Positions 24,202 to 33,463 of a stretch of 64,000 nucleotides of DNA are shown here, one piece after another. Each line of letters starts with the position of its first letter. The stretch's first letter is position 1. This DNA comes from Thermoguttaceae bacterium (GTDB taxonomy: Bacteria > Planctomycetota > Planctomycetia > Pirellulales > Thermoguttaceae). The notes beneath the pieces were generated by a model. The model was not told where the DNA came from. It saw only the letters and a list, made by a program, of their open reading frames with translations, and searched no databases. A program made the position numbers and the translations under genes. The stretch covers positions 160,873 to 224,872 of the forward strand of contig JAFQXE010000023.1 of NCBI GenBank assembly GCA_017407125.1, written 5' to 3'.

Positions 24202-25431
24202 ATGCGACCATATAATACCTATCGTAATCCCGAACTCAGCCAGCCGGTTTCATCGGTAGAAAATACGCTCGCGGATAAGACGTCGAACCCAAACCAGCAA
24301 TTTGATCTTTTGCGTTCGCTGTCAGAATCCATTAGCGTAGACTGCGGATCCTTTGAGCTTTTAACGCCGACGGAGCGCTATCAATCCTCGTCCATTTCCT
24401 CTCACGTAGACTTTGTTGATCAAAACGGCAGGGAATTCCGGACGCCTGTTGAAAGCGTTTCATCAACGCCTGTCAAGAGAGAACCGGCAAAGGCGGCGTC
24501 CGCGCCTGCAAAGTCGTCTGTAAATGCTGCGGCTGACATGGATGACGACAATTACGACTGCATGAACGATCCCAATTATCGCGCTCAAAGCCAAAATAAC
24601 GTCAGCGCGCCGTCTTTTGAAGAACTTATGGCGCGAACGGCGGAAAGCATCGCAAAAATGCGCGAAGAAACCCAGGCTGCGGACAGCTCCAAAACGTTGT
24701 CGTCACAGTCCAAAGGCGCCGCTGAACCAAGTCAACCCCAAAAACAGGAAGAAAAACCGTCGATTGACTCTCGTTCAGAGTCTTCGACGAAAAAAGGCTT
24801 TCTTTTCAGTACAAGCTGGAATAAAATTCGAAAGGCTCTCTTCAGTCGAGAAACAATCAAGCTGGTTCTTCTCAGCGTCGCGGTCGGCGCTTTGATTGTG
24901 TCTGCGGTTATATACAGAAATTCTCCGCATCGAAATAACGGATTGTCAGAATCGGACGACGTCATTTTGGAACAACCAGCGGATTCAAGTCAATACGTTT
25001 CAGTTCAAGGAAACGAGACAACCGATAAAAACGAATTAAACGCTTCTGACAGCGGCGATTATTGGGGTTCGTCTGACGACGGCTGGAGCGATCCTGCTGT
25101 GTCCAATCGACAAGCCATGACAGATTCATTCCAGGACGATTACAAGTCTCCGTCTTTTGACGCCAATCCACTTGGATACAGCCAGAACGAATCAAACGAC
25201 TATCCTATTCCAGAAGACGCTGGAAGACAGCTGGCGCCGCCTCACAATTCAAATAACGGGAATCAGTTCGTTGAAACCATTCCCGTTTACAACTCTGATC
25301 CTCAGTATGCGGATGTTTCTCCCGCAATCGGCGCACAGTACAGCCCAGACGATTACGAATCGCCGATTCTGGAAGACGATACTGTCAGCGGATACTCCGA
25401 GACGGGATATAATTCTAATTTTATGAGATAA
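24202..25431 (+). CDS. single-TM acidic low-complexity protein
   Basis: The 409-residue protein has no signal peptide. Residues 1-205 are Ser/Ala/Gln-rich and hydrophilic. A basic stretch (KKGFLFSTSWNKIRKALFSRETIK) precedes one membrane helix (LVLLSVAVGALIVSAVIY, about 220-237). Residues 240-409 are strongly acidic and rich in Asp, Ser, Asn and Tyr, with no cysteine. Basic residues before the helix and an acidic tail after it suggest the N-terminus is cytoplasmic and the tail lies outside (positive-inside rule). A GGAG-type ribosome site precedes the start. I recognise no family; a scaffold or envelope role is speculation. Confidence 0.75.
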   Translation: MRPYNTYRNPELSQPVSSVENTLADKTSNPNQQFDLLRSLSESISVDCGSFELLTPTERYQSSSISSHVDFVDQNGREFRTPVESVSSTPVKREPAKAASAPAKSSVNAAADMDDDNYDCMNDPNYRAQSQNNVSAPSFEELMARTAESIAKMREETQAADSSKTLSSQSKGAAEPSQPQKQEEKPSIDSRSESSTKKGFLFSTSWNKIRKALFSRETIKLVLLSVAVGALIVSAVIYRNSPHRNNGLSESDDVILEQPADSSQYVSVQGNETTDKNELNASDSGDYWGSSDDGWSDPAVSNRQAMTDSFQDDYKSPSFDANPLGYSQNESNDYPIPEDAGRQLAPPHNSNNGNQFVETIPVYNSDPQYADVSPAIGAQYSPDDYESPILEDDTVSGYSETGYNSNFMR

Positions 25432-25448
25432 AGAGCTCGAGTGATTTT

Positions 25449-25533
25449 GAGTTAGGAGTGAGTAGTGAGGAGTGAGGAGTTTTTTTGAGCAACGCTTGCG
25501 TCAACTCCTCACTCCTAATTCCTAACTCCTAAC
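25449..25533. terminator. hairpin between convergent genes, possible bidirectional terminator
   Basis: GAGTTAGGAGTGAGTAGTG is answered by CACTCCTAATTCCTAACTC, with GAGGAGTTTTTTT in the left part. It lies between the stop of the 24202 gene and the stop of pheT and overlaps the pheT stop codon. Confidence 0.55.
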
Positions 25534-28336
25534 TTCTTAATGCAATTCCTTTTTCTTTCAAGAAGTCCAGCCAGGCGGCTCGGAACTGTTCGATTTCTTC
25601 TCCGGTAAGAGTGTGGTCTGCCGCTCCGATTTGCGTTCTGAACGTGTACGACCCCATGCCGGGTTCCATGCCCTTGCCCTTATAGCAGCCAATAAAACTG
25701 CGGGAAACGAGCAGCGGGTGCGTGAACTCGGAGAGAATCTTGTCCAGCTTGCCGAATCCGGCGTCGACCGGCCAGACGAGGGAGAAGTCTGCCCAGGAGC
25801 CGGGGAAGACCGGGATGGGCTGACATTCCAGAGATGGGAAAACGTCTGCGTCGACGTTGTCCAGACACAATTCAAACCAGACGACTTGTCCGCCTTCGGA
25901 AACGACTGTCTTGAGCAGGTCGCCTTCAATGTATCCCATCGAACCGACGATTTTGCCGTCGATCTTAATAGCAATCCACGCGCCGGGCTGCTGCCACGGG
26001 AAGGGAGCGGCTTCCAGCTGCGGAGAATTGGGCTGAACCGTTTCCTGTTTAACCGGCTGCGTTTGAGGAGCCGGCTGCTGGTTGCTTCCAACCAATAAGC
26101 CTTTGGTACGCAGCTCGTTAACAGGTCTGACTGAGCATTTGACAATGGACGTAATCTCTCCAATTGTCAAAGGCTGTTTTGATTCCACAACCGTTTTTAA
26201 GACTCGCAGCTGAGTCTTCGGAATGCTGTTGGGGCGTTCTTTGAGTTCCAGGAGGCCTTTTTCCGTCGGTTGGAAGTAAAGAGTCGCTTTAGAACCCGAC
26301 TGATTTTTTGTTCCGAGAGGATTCAAAGTCTCGGGCGCCAGCTCGCGAGGACGCAAATCTCCAATCCATTGAGCGGACGTTAACGCCTTTTTTTGAATTT
26401 CGAATTCTGCCGGTTTGTCAAACCAGATTTTACCCAGGTCTTCGACTGCGCCTTTGACGCTTCTGTACAGGTCTTCCAGCGACCCGGCGGCGGCTGTCTG
26501 ATAAGCCACGCCAGCCAACGCGGTCTTTTCCAGACAGGTTTTCGGTCCGCAGTCAAAGAAAATGTGACCAATTTCAAACAGCTTGAACGCGTCGCGGAAC
26601 TGGCGGTTCTTTTCAACCAAAGCGAGCAGGTTCGGCATGAGCGTTGTGCGGAGGAATCGATGTTTCGTCGATGACGGGTTGGCGAATTCCATCGGCTTAA
26701 GCGACGGGTCTGTTACGCCGTGGTTTTCCAGCTTGAGAGCGTCAATCCAGTCCTCGTTGAACCAGCAGTAGTTGTGGACCTCTGTATATCCGTACCCGAC
26801 TGCCAGCAAGCGGCGCGCTTTGTGTTCCGTTCTCAGCGGGGCGTCTACGTGCAAAGCGTGAGTCGGAACGCACGGCATGACGGGCTCCATGTTGTCGTAG
26901 CCGAAAACGCGGAGGACTTCTTCAACGATGTCTTCCTGAATGGAGATGTCTTTTCGAGCGCGGAACGGAGGAATGCCAACTCGAAGTTTCGGCTCGGCGG
27001 ATTTCATATTTTTGAATTGAACCTTAAATCCGAGCGACTCCAAAATCTCGCTGATCTTTTTGTGCGGAAGTTCAATTCCCGCCAGGGCGTTGAAGCGTCC
27101 GACCGGCATTTCGATGTATCGGAACTGGTCGTCCAGAGAACCGTCCATAGACCAGCGGGTTGTAACAACGATGTCCGCGCCGGCTTTTTGTAACAGATGA
27201 AGAATTCGACCAGCGGCAACCTTGACGTTCATGGGCGGCTGCGATTTTTCGTATCGCTGAGCGGCGTCTGAACGCAGGTCGAGGCGAACGGACGTGCGGC
27301 GAATTCGCGCCGCTTTGAAGTTCGCGCATTCCAGCAGCATGCGTTTGGTCGTCGGCTTGATTTCCGATTCCAAACCGCCCATCACGCCCGCCAGAGCAAC
27401 CGGCTTATCCTCGTTCCAGATGAGCAGGTCTTCCGGCAGAATCTTGCGGGTCTGCCCGTCCAGAGTGGTGAATTCCCGATCCACTTTGGCAGTATCGATT
27501 CTCACCGCGTTGAGGCAATCGCCGTCAAAGGCGTGAGTCGGCTGACCGAGGTCGAACATGCAGTAGTTGGTAACGTCGACCAGAAGCCCCATCGTTCGCT
27601 GACCGATAGCGTGCAGACGTCGCTGCATAATCAGCGGCGTAACGGGAATATTGGGCGCTTCAAACCCGATGCACCCGTAGCACGGGCAGTTTTCCAGGTC
27701 GTCAATTTTAACCGGGAATTCCGGGAGGTTGTCGTACTGCGCCAGGTCAACCTGGGGCAGCGCTTTGAGCGGCCGCCCAAAGACAGCAGAGAACTCGCGC
27801 GCAAAGCCGTAATGTCCCCACAAGTCCGGACGGTGCGTCAGGGACTTGTTGTCAATTTCTATGAGCGTATCGGTTTCCGGAATGTAGTCAATCAGAGCCG
27901 CGCCGTTGGGAATGCTCTGCGGAATTTCCAAAACGCCTTCGTGCCATTTCGACATGCCCAGTTCTTTGGCGGAACAGCAAACGCCCTGAGACGGATACCC
28001 GGCAACGGTCGCTTCTTTAATCACGCCGCCGTTGATTGTCGTTCCGACAGGAGCGAAGGCGACTTTCATGCCTAAGACGCAGTTCGGCGCGCCGCAAACC
28101 GAGTTGAACTTCTGACCGCCGCAGTCAACGACGATTTTGGTCAGCTTGTGTTCCGGCTCGTCTTTGACGACTTCCGCTTCAACAATCTGCCCAACCAAAA
28201 CGCCTTTGACAAATCGATGGAGCGTTTCCACGCCTTCGACTTCAGCCGTAGCCAACGTCATCCGAGAGGCAACCGTATTGATATCCAGACCTGAAAGGTC
28301 AACGTAGTCCGAAATCCAGTCTAATGAAATGAACAT
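25529..28336 (-). CDS. pheT: phenylalanyl-tRNA synthetase beta subunit with extra PriA-like domain
   Basis: The 935-residue subunit recognises tRNA-Phe and completes the PheS2PheT2 enzyme. In order: EMAP/OB-type tRNA-binding domain (about 40-150, GVLVGQIVEAEVV, NSVCGAPN); B3/B4 editing region (about 205-390); B5 domain (about 410-490); catalytic-like core (about 500-670); and the C-terminal FDX-ACB domain (about 838-935, FPGSWADFSLVWP). Residues 683-750 interrupt this plan with a segment about 69% identical to PriA residues 136-202 of this window, followed by a Gln/Pro linker (751-780), after which normal PheT resumes at PGAWIAIKIDG. pheS is not adjacent. The start has no Shine-Dalgarno but a C-rich leader (CCCCCTCCGCC). 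Confidence 0.95.
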   Translation of the reverse strand: MFISLDWISDYVDLSGLDINTVASRMTLATAEVEGVETLHRFVKGVLVGQIVEAEVVKDEPEHKLTKIVVDCGGQKFNSVCGAPNCVLGMKVAFAPVGTTINGGVIKEATVAGYPSQGVCCSAKELGMSKWHEGVLEIPQSIPNGAALIDYIPETDTLIEIDNKSLTHRPDLWGHYGFAREFSAVFGRPLKALPQVDLAQYDNLPEFPVKIDDLENCPCYGCIGFEAPNIPVTPLIMQRRLHAIGQRTMGLLVDVTNYCMFDLGQPTHAFDGDCLNAVRIDTAKVDREFTTLDGQTRKILPEDLLIWNEDKPVALAGVMGGLESEIKPTTKRMLLECANFKAARIRRTSVRLDLRSDAAQRYEKSQPPMNVKVAAGRILHLLQKAGADIVVTTRWSMDGSLDDQFRYIEMPVGRFNALAGIELPHKKISEILESLGFKVQFKNMKSAEPKLRVGIPPFRARKDISIQEDIVEEVLRVFGYDNMEPVMPCVPTHALHVDAPLRTEHKARRLLAVGYGYTEVHNYCWFNEDWIDALKLENHGVTDPSLKPMEFANPSSTKHRFLRTTLMPNLLALVEKNRQFRDAFKLFEIGHIFFDCGPKTCLEKTALAGVAYQTAAAGSLEDLYRSVKGAVEDLGKIWFDKPAEFEIQKKALTSAQWIGDLRPRELAPETLNPLGTKNQSGSKATLYFQPTEKGLLELKERPNSIPKTQLRVLKTVVESKQPLTIGEITSIVKCSVRPVNELRTKGLLVGSNQQPAPQTQPVKQETVQPNSPQLEAAPFPWQQPGAWIAIKIDGKIVGSMGYIEGDLLKTVVSEGGQVVWFELCLDNVDADVFPSLECQPIPVFPGSWADFSLVWPVDAGFGKLDKILSEFTHPLLVSRSFIGCYKGKGMEPGMGSYTFRTQIGAADHTLTGEEIEQFRAAWLDFLKEKGIALRS
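26088..26290 (-). other. PriA winged-helix-like module inserted in PheT
   Basis: It codes for PheT residues 683-750. QPTEKGLLELKERP is identical in both proteins, and KGLLVG closes both copies. By eye 46 of 67 aligned residues match PriA at 48830-49030, with similarity also visible in the DNA. Confidence 0.9.
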
Positions 28337-28647
28337 GGCGGAGGGGGTAATAAAATAATGTGGAATGTTATGGGTTGCGACGGCTTGCCATCGCTTTTCA
28401 CTTTATATTATTATATCGCAACATTTAATTTTGGCAATGGGGAAGAGCGGGGAAGAAAAAAGACGCCGTTTAACCGTGAGCGTCCCCGGCTCGCGGCAGT
28501 CCCCTGCCGCAACAGACGCCGTCGAGAGGTGTGTATACCAAAACGACGAAGCCCAAAAACTCCCCTGGATGGTGCCTGTCTCGGGCGCCAGCTTGACGGC
28601 TTCAGCCGTCAAGAGAAATTGCTGCGGCGTCCCTGCAGAGTTATTTC
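28337..28647. other. intergenic region with small palindromes
   Basis: No convincing gene. It contains GCGGCAG-TCCC-CTGCCGC (28493-28510) and TTGACGG-CTTCAG-CCGTCAA (28593-28612), the same class of short perfect hairpin seen elsewhere in the gaps. ORFs across it have no recognisable content. Confidence 0.5.
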
Positions 28648-29952
28648 TCAAAACGGCAGCGCAATTATTACCAGAGCCAGGGCAATCGCCAAGGCGTTGA
28701 GAACTTTTCTGGGCTTTTGCGATAATAACTGCAAACGAATACAGATCAACCCGACAACGGAATAGAAAAAGCTAAACCCAAATCGATATAGCAAATATAC
28801 AATGTTAACAATACTCCCGCCAGCTGGAATGTCAGAAAACAAGCGAGCGCCGTAAATTACAATTATCATAAAGACCAACTCCAGAACCGTTATCGCAATA
28901 AGAACGGTTGACAGAGGCTCTCCTTTTCGCATGGAATCGGGCGAAGAAAAATCAGACGGCATACCGATTTGATGAAGAAATATCAAAAGCGCCAATACAA
29001 GTATAACGTCGAAAATCACATTTATTATCGTAGTACAATAAAAGGAGATTGTCTCGCCATTAGCGTTCAAAAACTGGTTCAGCGCCCCGGTTATCCCCAT
29101 AAAAATGGGGGCTGGCATAATCCATTCAACGCCAAAAAACAGCAATGCCAAATAAAGAAGAATAAAAACGTTCTTACGATTTTCGATTTTCTCATTTTTT
29201 CTTAACGAGACTATTGACAAATCCGTCTGGACTATTGCCTTTTCCATCTCATTGACGCGGTTTTTCCACAATCCTGTAACCGTCAAACAGCCAACAAGCC
29301 AGCCTGCCATGCATTTCAGAGCTATTACCGGAACATAACCAGTGCAATAAACAGCGTACTTATCTGCTTCGATAAGAAAAGCGCCAATTAAAAACGCTGT
29401 CAACGCTATAAAGACCAAACCCCATAATAAAAGCGATTTATAAAACGTTTGCTTCAAACTCTCGTCAGAAGGAAATCCATACTGATACAACTCGTTTCTT
29501 TGACTGCCGACGATTCTCCAGACGTCTGCGGCTTTCTGAATCGCACGATGCGAATAACGACCTAAAACGCAAACGCCCAAAATTGCCAGTAAAGGCGGAG
29601 TCAAAACGAATAATAAGTACATCGGCTCCATCAATAACTCGAAAGAAAAACCGGGAGCCTCCATCAGAGAGTTTTGACTTTGAAAACCGAAGAATAAACA
29701 GAACACAAGAACTATTATGATTGCACCTGTTATCCAAAAGATATTAAGAACCCGCCGCCAGCGTTCAAAACTGGATAAATCACGTTTTACGTCCGCCGGT
29801 TCATTCTCGACGTTCTCGTTGCTTTCAGAAGCCGATTTCGAAACGTCAGACTCACCTCCAAACAATATTCTCGCCAGAAGGATAAAATCCTCCTTCAGCT
29901 TGTAGGAATAGTTTAAAAGGATTATTAAAAATATGATAAATAATACGTTCAT
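28648..29952 (-). CDS. polytopic membrane protein of unknown function
   Basis: The 434-residue protein has an N-terminal membrane helix (1-14), a charged acidic loop (about 33-62), then about eight more hydrophobic helices (near 72-92, 108-128, 175-195, 205-228, 262-280, 300-322, 345-367 and 385-425). No signature of a transporter or sensor is visible. The helices near the end (LVFMIIVIYGARLFSD and GFSFFYSVVGLICI) are followed by a basic stretch and a final hydrophobic segment. Base composition is more AT-rich than in neighbouring pheT. It is expressed alone or with the repeat-flanked region downstream. Confidence 0.6.
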   Translation of the reverse strand: MNVLFIIFLIILLNYSYKLKEDFILLARILFGGESDVSKSASESNENVENEPADVKRDLSSFERWRRVLNIFWITGAIIIVLVFCLFFGFQSQNSLMEAPGFSFELLMEPMYLLFVLTPPLLAILGVCVLGRYSHRAIQKAADVWRIVGSQRNELYQYGFPSDESLKQTFYKSLLLWGLVFIALTAFLIGAFLIEADKYAVYCTGYVPVIALKCMAGWLVGCLTVTGLWKNRVNEMEKAIVQTDLSIVSLRKNEKIENRKNVFILLYLALLFFGVEWIMPAPIFMGITGALNQFLNANGETISFYCTTIINVIFDVILVLALLIFLHQIGMPSDFSSPDSMRKGEPLSTVLIAITVLELVFMIIVIYGARLFSDIPAGGSIVNIVYLLYRFGFSFFYSVVGLICIRLQLLSQKPRKVLNALAIALALVIIALPF

Positions 29953-30045
29953 GTCAACTCCAAATATTGCAGGAAAGAAACGGTCAATAATCTGTATTAT
30001 TTACTATTATACCCCAATTAGACGCTTATTAAAAGAGGGGGGGGA

Positions 30046-30337
30046 GGGAATATCGAATCGCGTCCCGGAGGGACGCAACCCTTGTAACCGTGGGCTTCAG
30101 CCCACGGACGAATGACGTAAAATAAAAACATCGACAAATACCCTTTTTCTATCCCCCCGCGCCGTTGGCGCGGAGGGAAGAAAAAGGGATTGACTCGATT
30201 AAAGAATCTTTTTAATCGTTTTTCCGTGGGTTCACCCACGGCTAGAAATATTCAACCACTAACGTGGTTGGGCGGGCGACACGCCCGCGAACCGGACTCA
30301 ACCGTGTGCAATTGCCGGAAAAATTTGCGAGCGCCCG
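30046..30337. repeat. palindrome mosaic and border repeat, right copy
   Basis: It contains GCGTCCCGGAGGGACGC, CCGTGGGCTTCAGCCCACGG, a long hairpin at about 30140-30190 (CCCTTTTTCT.../...AGAAAAAGGG around GCGCC-GTT-GGCGC), CCGTGGGTTCACCCACGG, and the inverted copy of the 4303-4368 border repeat at 30270-30337. The central hairpin keeps the same orientation as at 4820 while the outer words are swapped. Confidence 0.7.
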
Positions 30338-30355
30338 GGAGCCGCTAATCGCTAA

Positions 30356-33079
30356 TTATTTCGCGCCATGCTCTTTGAGCCATTCGACGATTTCAGGACA
30401 TTCGTTTTCTTCAGCGTGAAGCAGAAGCGACTGACCGTCATTGTCTTTTGCGTTAATGTCTGCGCCGTGTTCCACAAGCCATTGAACCATTTTCGGTTGA
30501 TTCCTGCGCACAGCATTAAACAACGGCGTTTGACCGTCATTGTCTTTTGCGTTGACGTCCAATCCTTTTTCAACCAGCCACTCAACCAGTTCTAAACTAT
30601 CGCCCAAAGCGGCATTGAACAAGATAGTCTGACCATCATTGTCAATTACGTTGACGTCTGCGCCTTGTTCCGCCAGCCACTCAACCAGCTCTAAACTATC
30701 GCCAAAAGCGGCATTAAAGAACGGCGTTTGACCTTTATTATTTTTTGTGTTAACGTCCAATCCTTTTTCAACCAGCCACTCAACCAGCTCTAAACTATCG
30801 CCAGAAGCGGCATTGAACAAGATCGTCTGACCATCATTGTCAATTACGTTGACGTCTGCGCCTTGATCCACCAGCCATTGGACGGTTTCCAAATTGCTAA
30901 ATTGCACGGTATTGAACAACGGCGTCTGACCATCATTGTCAATTACATTGACGTCTGCTCCTTGCTTCACCAGCCATTGGACAGTTTTCAAATTATCTCT
31001 AAACATAGCATGAAACAACGGCGTCTGACCACGGTCATTTTTTGCGTTAACGTCCAGTCCTTGTTCAACCAGCCATTGAACCAATTCCAAACTATCGCTA
31101 AACACACCATTGAACAACAGGTTTTGACCATCATTGTCAATTATGTTGACGTCTGCGCCTTGTTCCACCAGCCATTTGACGGTTTCCAAATTATCACTAA
31201 ACACAGCATTAAACAACGGCGTCTGACTATTATTGTTCTTGGCGTTGACGTCCAACCCTTGTTCCACCAGCCATTTGACAGTTTCCAAATTGTCTGATCG
31301 AACGGCATGGAACAACAGCGTCTGTCCATCATTGTCTTTTGCATTGACGTCTGCTCCGTGTTCCACCAGCCATTGAATCCGCGCCAATGTATTTTTATAT
31401 GGCATATTAAACAACGGCGTTTCACCTCTACCATTTTTTGCGTTAACGTCCAGTCCTTGTTCAACCAGCCATTGAACGGTTTCCCAATTGCCAAATTGTA
31501 CAGCATTGAACAACGGCGTTTCTTCTCGGTCATTCTTGGCGTTAAGGTCTGCGCCTTGTTTTACCAGCCATTGAATCAACGCCAAATTATCGCCCCAAAC
31601 GGCATTAAACAACGGAGTCTCTCCACTGTCATTTTTTGCGTTAACGTCCAGCCCTTGTTCCACCAGCCATTGGACGATTTCCAGGTTGTCAGATCTTGCG
31701 GCATTGAACAACGATGTTTGACCGTCATTGTCCTTTGCGTTAACGTCTGCGCCTTGTTCTGCCAGCCACTGAATCATTTCTAAATTCTCGCCAGATCGCG
31801 CGGCTTCGATCAAAGGCGTTTTACCACTATCATTTTTTGCGTTAATGTCCAGTCCTTGTCCAACCAACCATTGAACGGTTTCCAAATTGCCATATTGCAC
31901 AGCATTGAACAACGGCGTTTCGTTCCACTCATTTTTTGCGTTAACGTCCAGTCCTTGTTTCACCAGCCACTGAACCATTTCTAAACTGTCGTTAGATTGA
32001 GCGGCTTTGAACAACAGCGTTTCTCCGTATTTATCAATTACGTTGACGTCAGCGCCCTGTTCTGCCAGCCATTGCACTATTTCCATATTGTCAGAATACA
32101 TGGCATCGAACAACGGCGTTTGACCGTCATTGTCCTTTGCGTTAACGTCCAGTCCTTGTTTCACCAGCCATTGAACCAATTCTAAATTGTCAGAATGCGC
32201 GGCTTTGAACAACAGCGTTTGACCATTATGGTCCTTTACGTTAAGATTTGCTCCTTGTTCTACCAGCCACTGGACGGTTTCCAAATTGTCTGATCGAACG
32301 GCATGGAACAACGGCGTTTCTTTCCACTCATTTTTAGCGTTAACGTCCAGACCTTGTTCAACAAGCCACTGAAGCGCTTCCAAATTGTCACAACGAGCTG
32401 CGCTGAACAAGACGGTTGAATCACGTTTATCCTTTGCGTTAACGTCCAGACCTTGTTCAACAAGCCACTGAAGCATTTCCAAATTGCCAGAACGCGCAGC
32501 ATAGAACAACGGCGTTTCGTTCCCGTCATTTTTTGCGTTAACGTCTGCGCCTTGTTCAACCAACCATTGCGTCAGAGACAAATTATCGCCAGAAGCGGCA
32601 TAGAACAATGGCGTTTCTTTCCACTCATTTTTTGCGTTAATGTCCAGACCTTGTTCCGCCAGCCATTGCGCCAGCGCCAAATTCTCGCTGTCTGCGGCAT
32701 CAAACATAAGCGTATTCCCGCTATCGTCCTTTGCGTTGACGTCCAATCCCTGTTCCGCCAGCCACTGAACCATTTCCAAATTGCCGCTTTGGGCGGAATA
32801 CTGAATCGCTGTTCTCCCGTTCCATTCTTTGTCAAGAAGGTTTGCCCCAAGCGCCTGAAGCTGTTTCATTCTGTTCAGATCGCCGATAAACGCCGTGTAA
32901 TGAACCACCGTTCCGGGCGATTTGTCAGGAACGAGGGAAAAGTCGAAATTGCCCGTTTGGAACATCTGTTCAAAACATTTAACGCCTTCCTCGCCAAAAA
33001 GTTTTTCTGCTTTCTGTTCCAGTGTAAGGGCGTTCGAGTCGTTGGTTTGGGGATTTTCCTGATTTTCGTTGTTTCTCAT
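30356..33079 (-). CDS. giant ankyrin-repeat protein (907 aa)
   Basis: The 907-residue protein has an N-terminal module (KAEKLFGEEGVKCFEQMFQTGNFDF, residues 18-42, then VVHYTAFIGDLNRMKQL). About 26 ankyrin repeats of 33 residues follow, with consensus DNLETVQWLVEQGLDVNAKNDxGxTPLFNA, closing with PEIVEWLKEHGAK. There is no signal or membrane segment. Repeats alternate two flavours (ending GADVNVIDNDG or GLDVNAKN), which suggests growth by duplication of repeat pairs. It is a tandem paralogue of the gene at 33431-34813: they share promoter, operator, N-terminus and about 60 bp at the 3' end. Partner and function are unknown. Confidence 0.9.
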   Translation of the reverse strand: MRNNENQENPQTNDSNALTLEQKAEKLFGEEGVKCFEQMFQTGNFDFSLVPDKSPGTVVHYTAFIGDLNRMKQLQALGANLLDKEWNGRTAIQYSAQSGNLEMVQWLAEQGLDVNAKDDSGNTLMFDAADSENLALAQWLAEQGLDINAKNEWKETPLFYAASGDNLSLTQWLVEQGADVNAKNDGNETPLFYAARSGNLEMLQWLVEQGLDVNAKDKRDSTVLFSAARCDNLEALQWLVEQGLDVNAKNEWKETPLFHAVRSDNLETVQWLVEQGANLNVKDHNGQTLLFKAAHSDNLELVQWLVKQGLDVNAKDNDGQTPLFDAMYSDNMEIVQWLAEQGADVNVIDKYGETLLFKAAQSNDSLEMVQWLVKQGLDVNAKNEWNETPLFNAVQYGNLETVQWLVGQGLDINAKNDSGKTPLIEAARSGENLEMIQWLAEQGADVNAKDNDGQTSLFNAARSDNLEIVQWLVEQGLDVNAKNDSGETPLFNAVWGDNLALIQWLVKQGADLNAKNDREETPLFNAVQFGNWETVQWLVEQGLDVNAKNGRGETPLFNMPYKNTLARIQWLVEHGADVNAKDNDGQTLLFHAVRSDNLETVKWLVEQGLDVNAKNNNSQTPLFNAVFSDNLETVKWLVEQGADVNIIDNDGQNLLFNGVFSDSLELVQWLVEQGLDVNAKNDRGQTPLFHAMFRDNLKTVQWLVKQGADVNVIDNDGQTPLFNTVQFSNLETVQWLVDQGADVNVIDNDGQTILFNAASGDSLELVEWLVEKGLDVNTKNNKGQTPFFNAAFGDSLELVEWLAEQGADVNVIDNDGQTILFNAALGDSLELVEWLVEKGLDVNAKDNDGQTPLFNAVRRNQPKMVQWLVEHGADINAKDNDGQSLLLHAEENECPEIVEWLKEHGAK

Positions 33080-33154
33080 AATTAAACCTCTGAAAAATGT
33101 TGGAGTATTGATTTCCAGGCAGCTGTGAACAAGCTTTTCGATTACCTTGATCGA

Positions 33155-33207
33155 ACTATACCATGTATTTTTACTTGTTCAATACAGGTATGACAGCGGC
33201 TGTCATA
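33155..33207 (-). promoter_or_regulatory. promoter and palindromic operator of ankyrin gene
   Basis: On the minus strand TTGAAC (33177-33182), a 16-bp spacer and TATAGT (33155-33160). Just upstream of the -35 lies the palindrome TATGACA-N5-TGTCATA (33189-33207). The arrangement is repeated at 34889-34941. Confidence 0.7.
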
Positions 33208-33369
33208 GCAAATTGAAATTTTTTTGAAAAAATTTGGGTTCATCCGACAAATTGTCCCTTGATGTTTATTTCATGTCAGTCAAACGGGCGACCACGCCAG
33301 GGCTGGCTCATCATTTTTCGCAACCAGAAATTTGAGACGCCCAAAATTGAAGGAGCCGCTAATCGCTAA

Positions 33370-33463
33370 TTATTGCGCGCCATGCTCTTTGAGCCATTCG
33401 ACGATTTCAGGACGATTCATGTACACAAGCTCAAATAATCGGATGTCTATGTTTATTATTCTT
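33370..33463 (-). pseudogene. detached C-terminal end of ankyrin gene (frame +1)
   Basis: In the frame one base off from the main gene, this stretch encodes IDIRLFELVYMNRPEIVEWLKEHGAQ and a stop. It aligns with the PEIVEWLKEHGAK end of the 907-residue paralogue. The main frame instead runs to a stop at 33431. The shift lies in an A-rich stretch near 33445-33460. Confidence 0.75.

Noticed and set aside
28358..28765. 135-residue plus-strand ORF upstream of pheT
   Set aside because: It is made of repeat palindromes and runs into the opposite-strand membrane gene, with no recognisable protein features.
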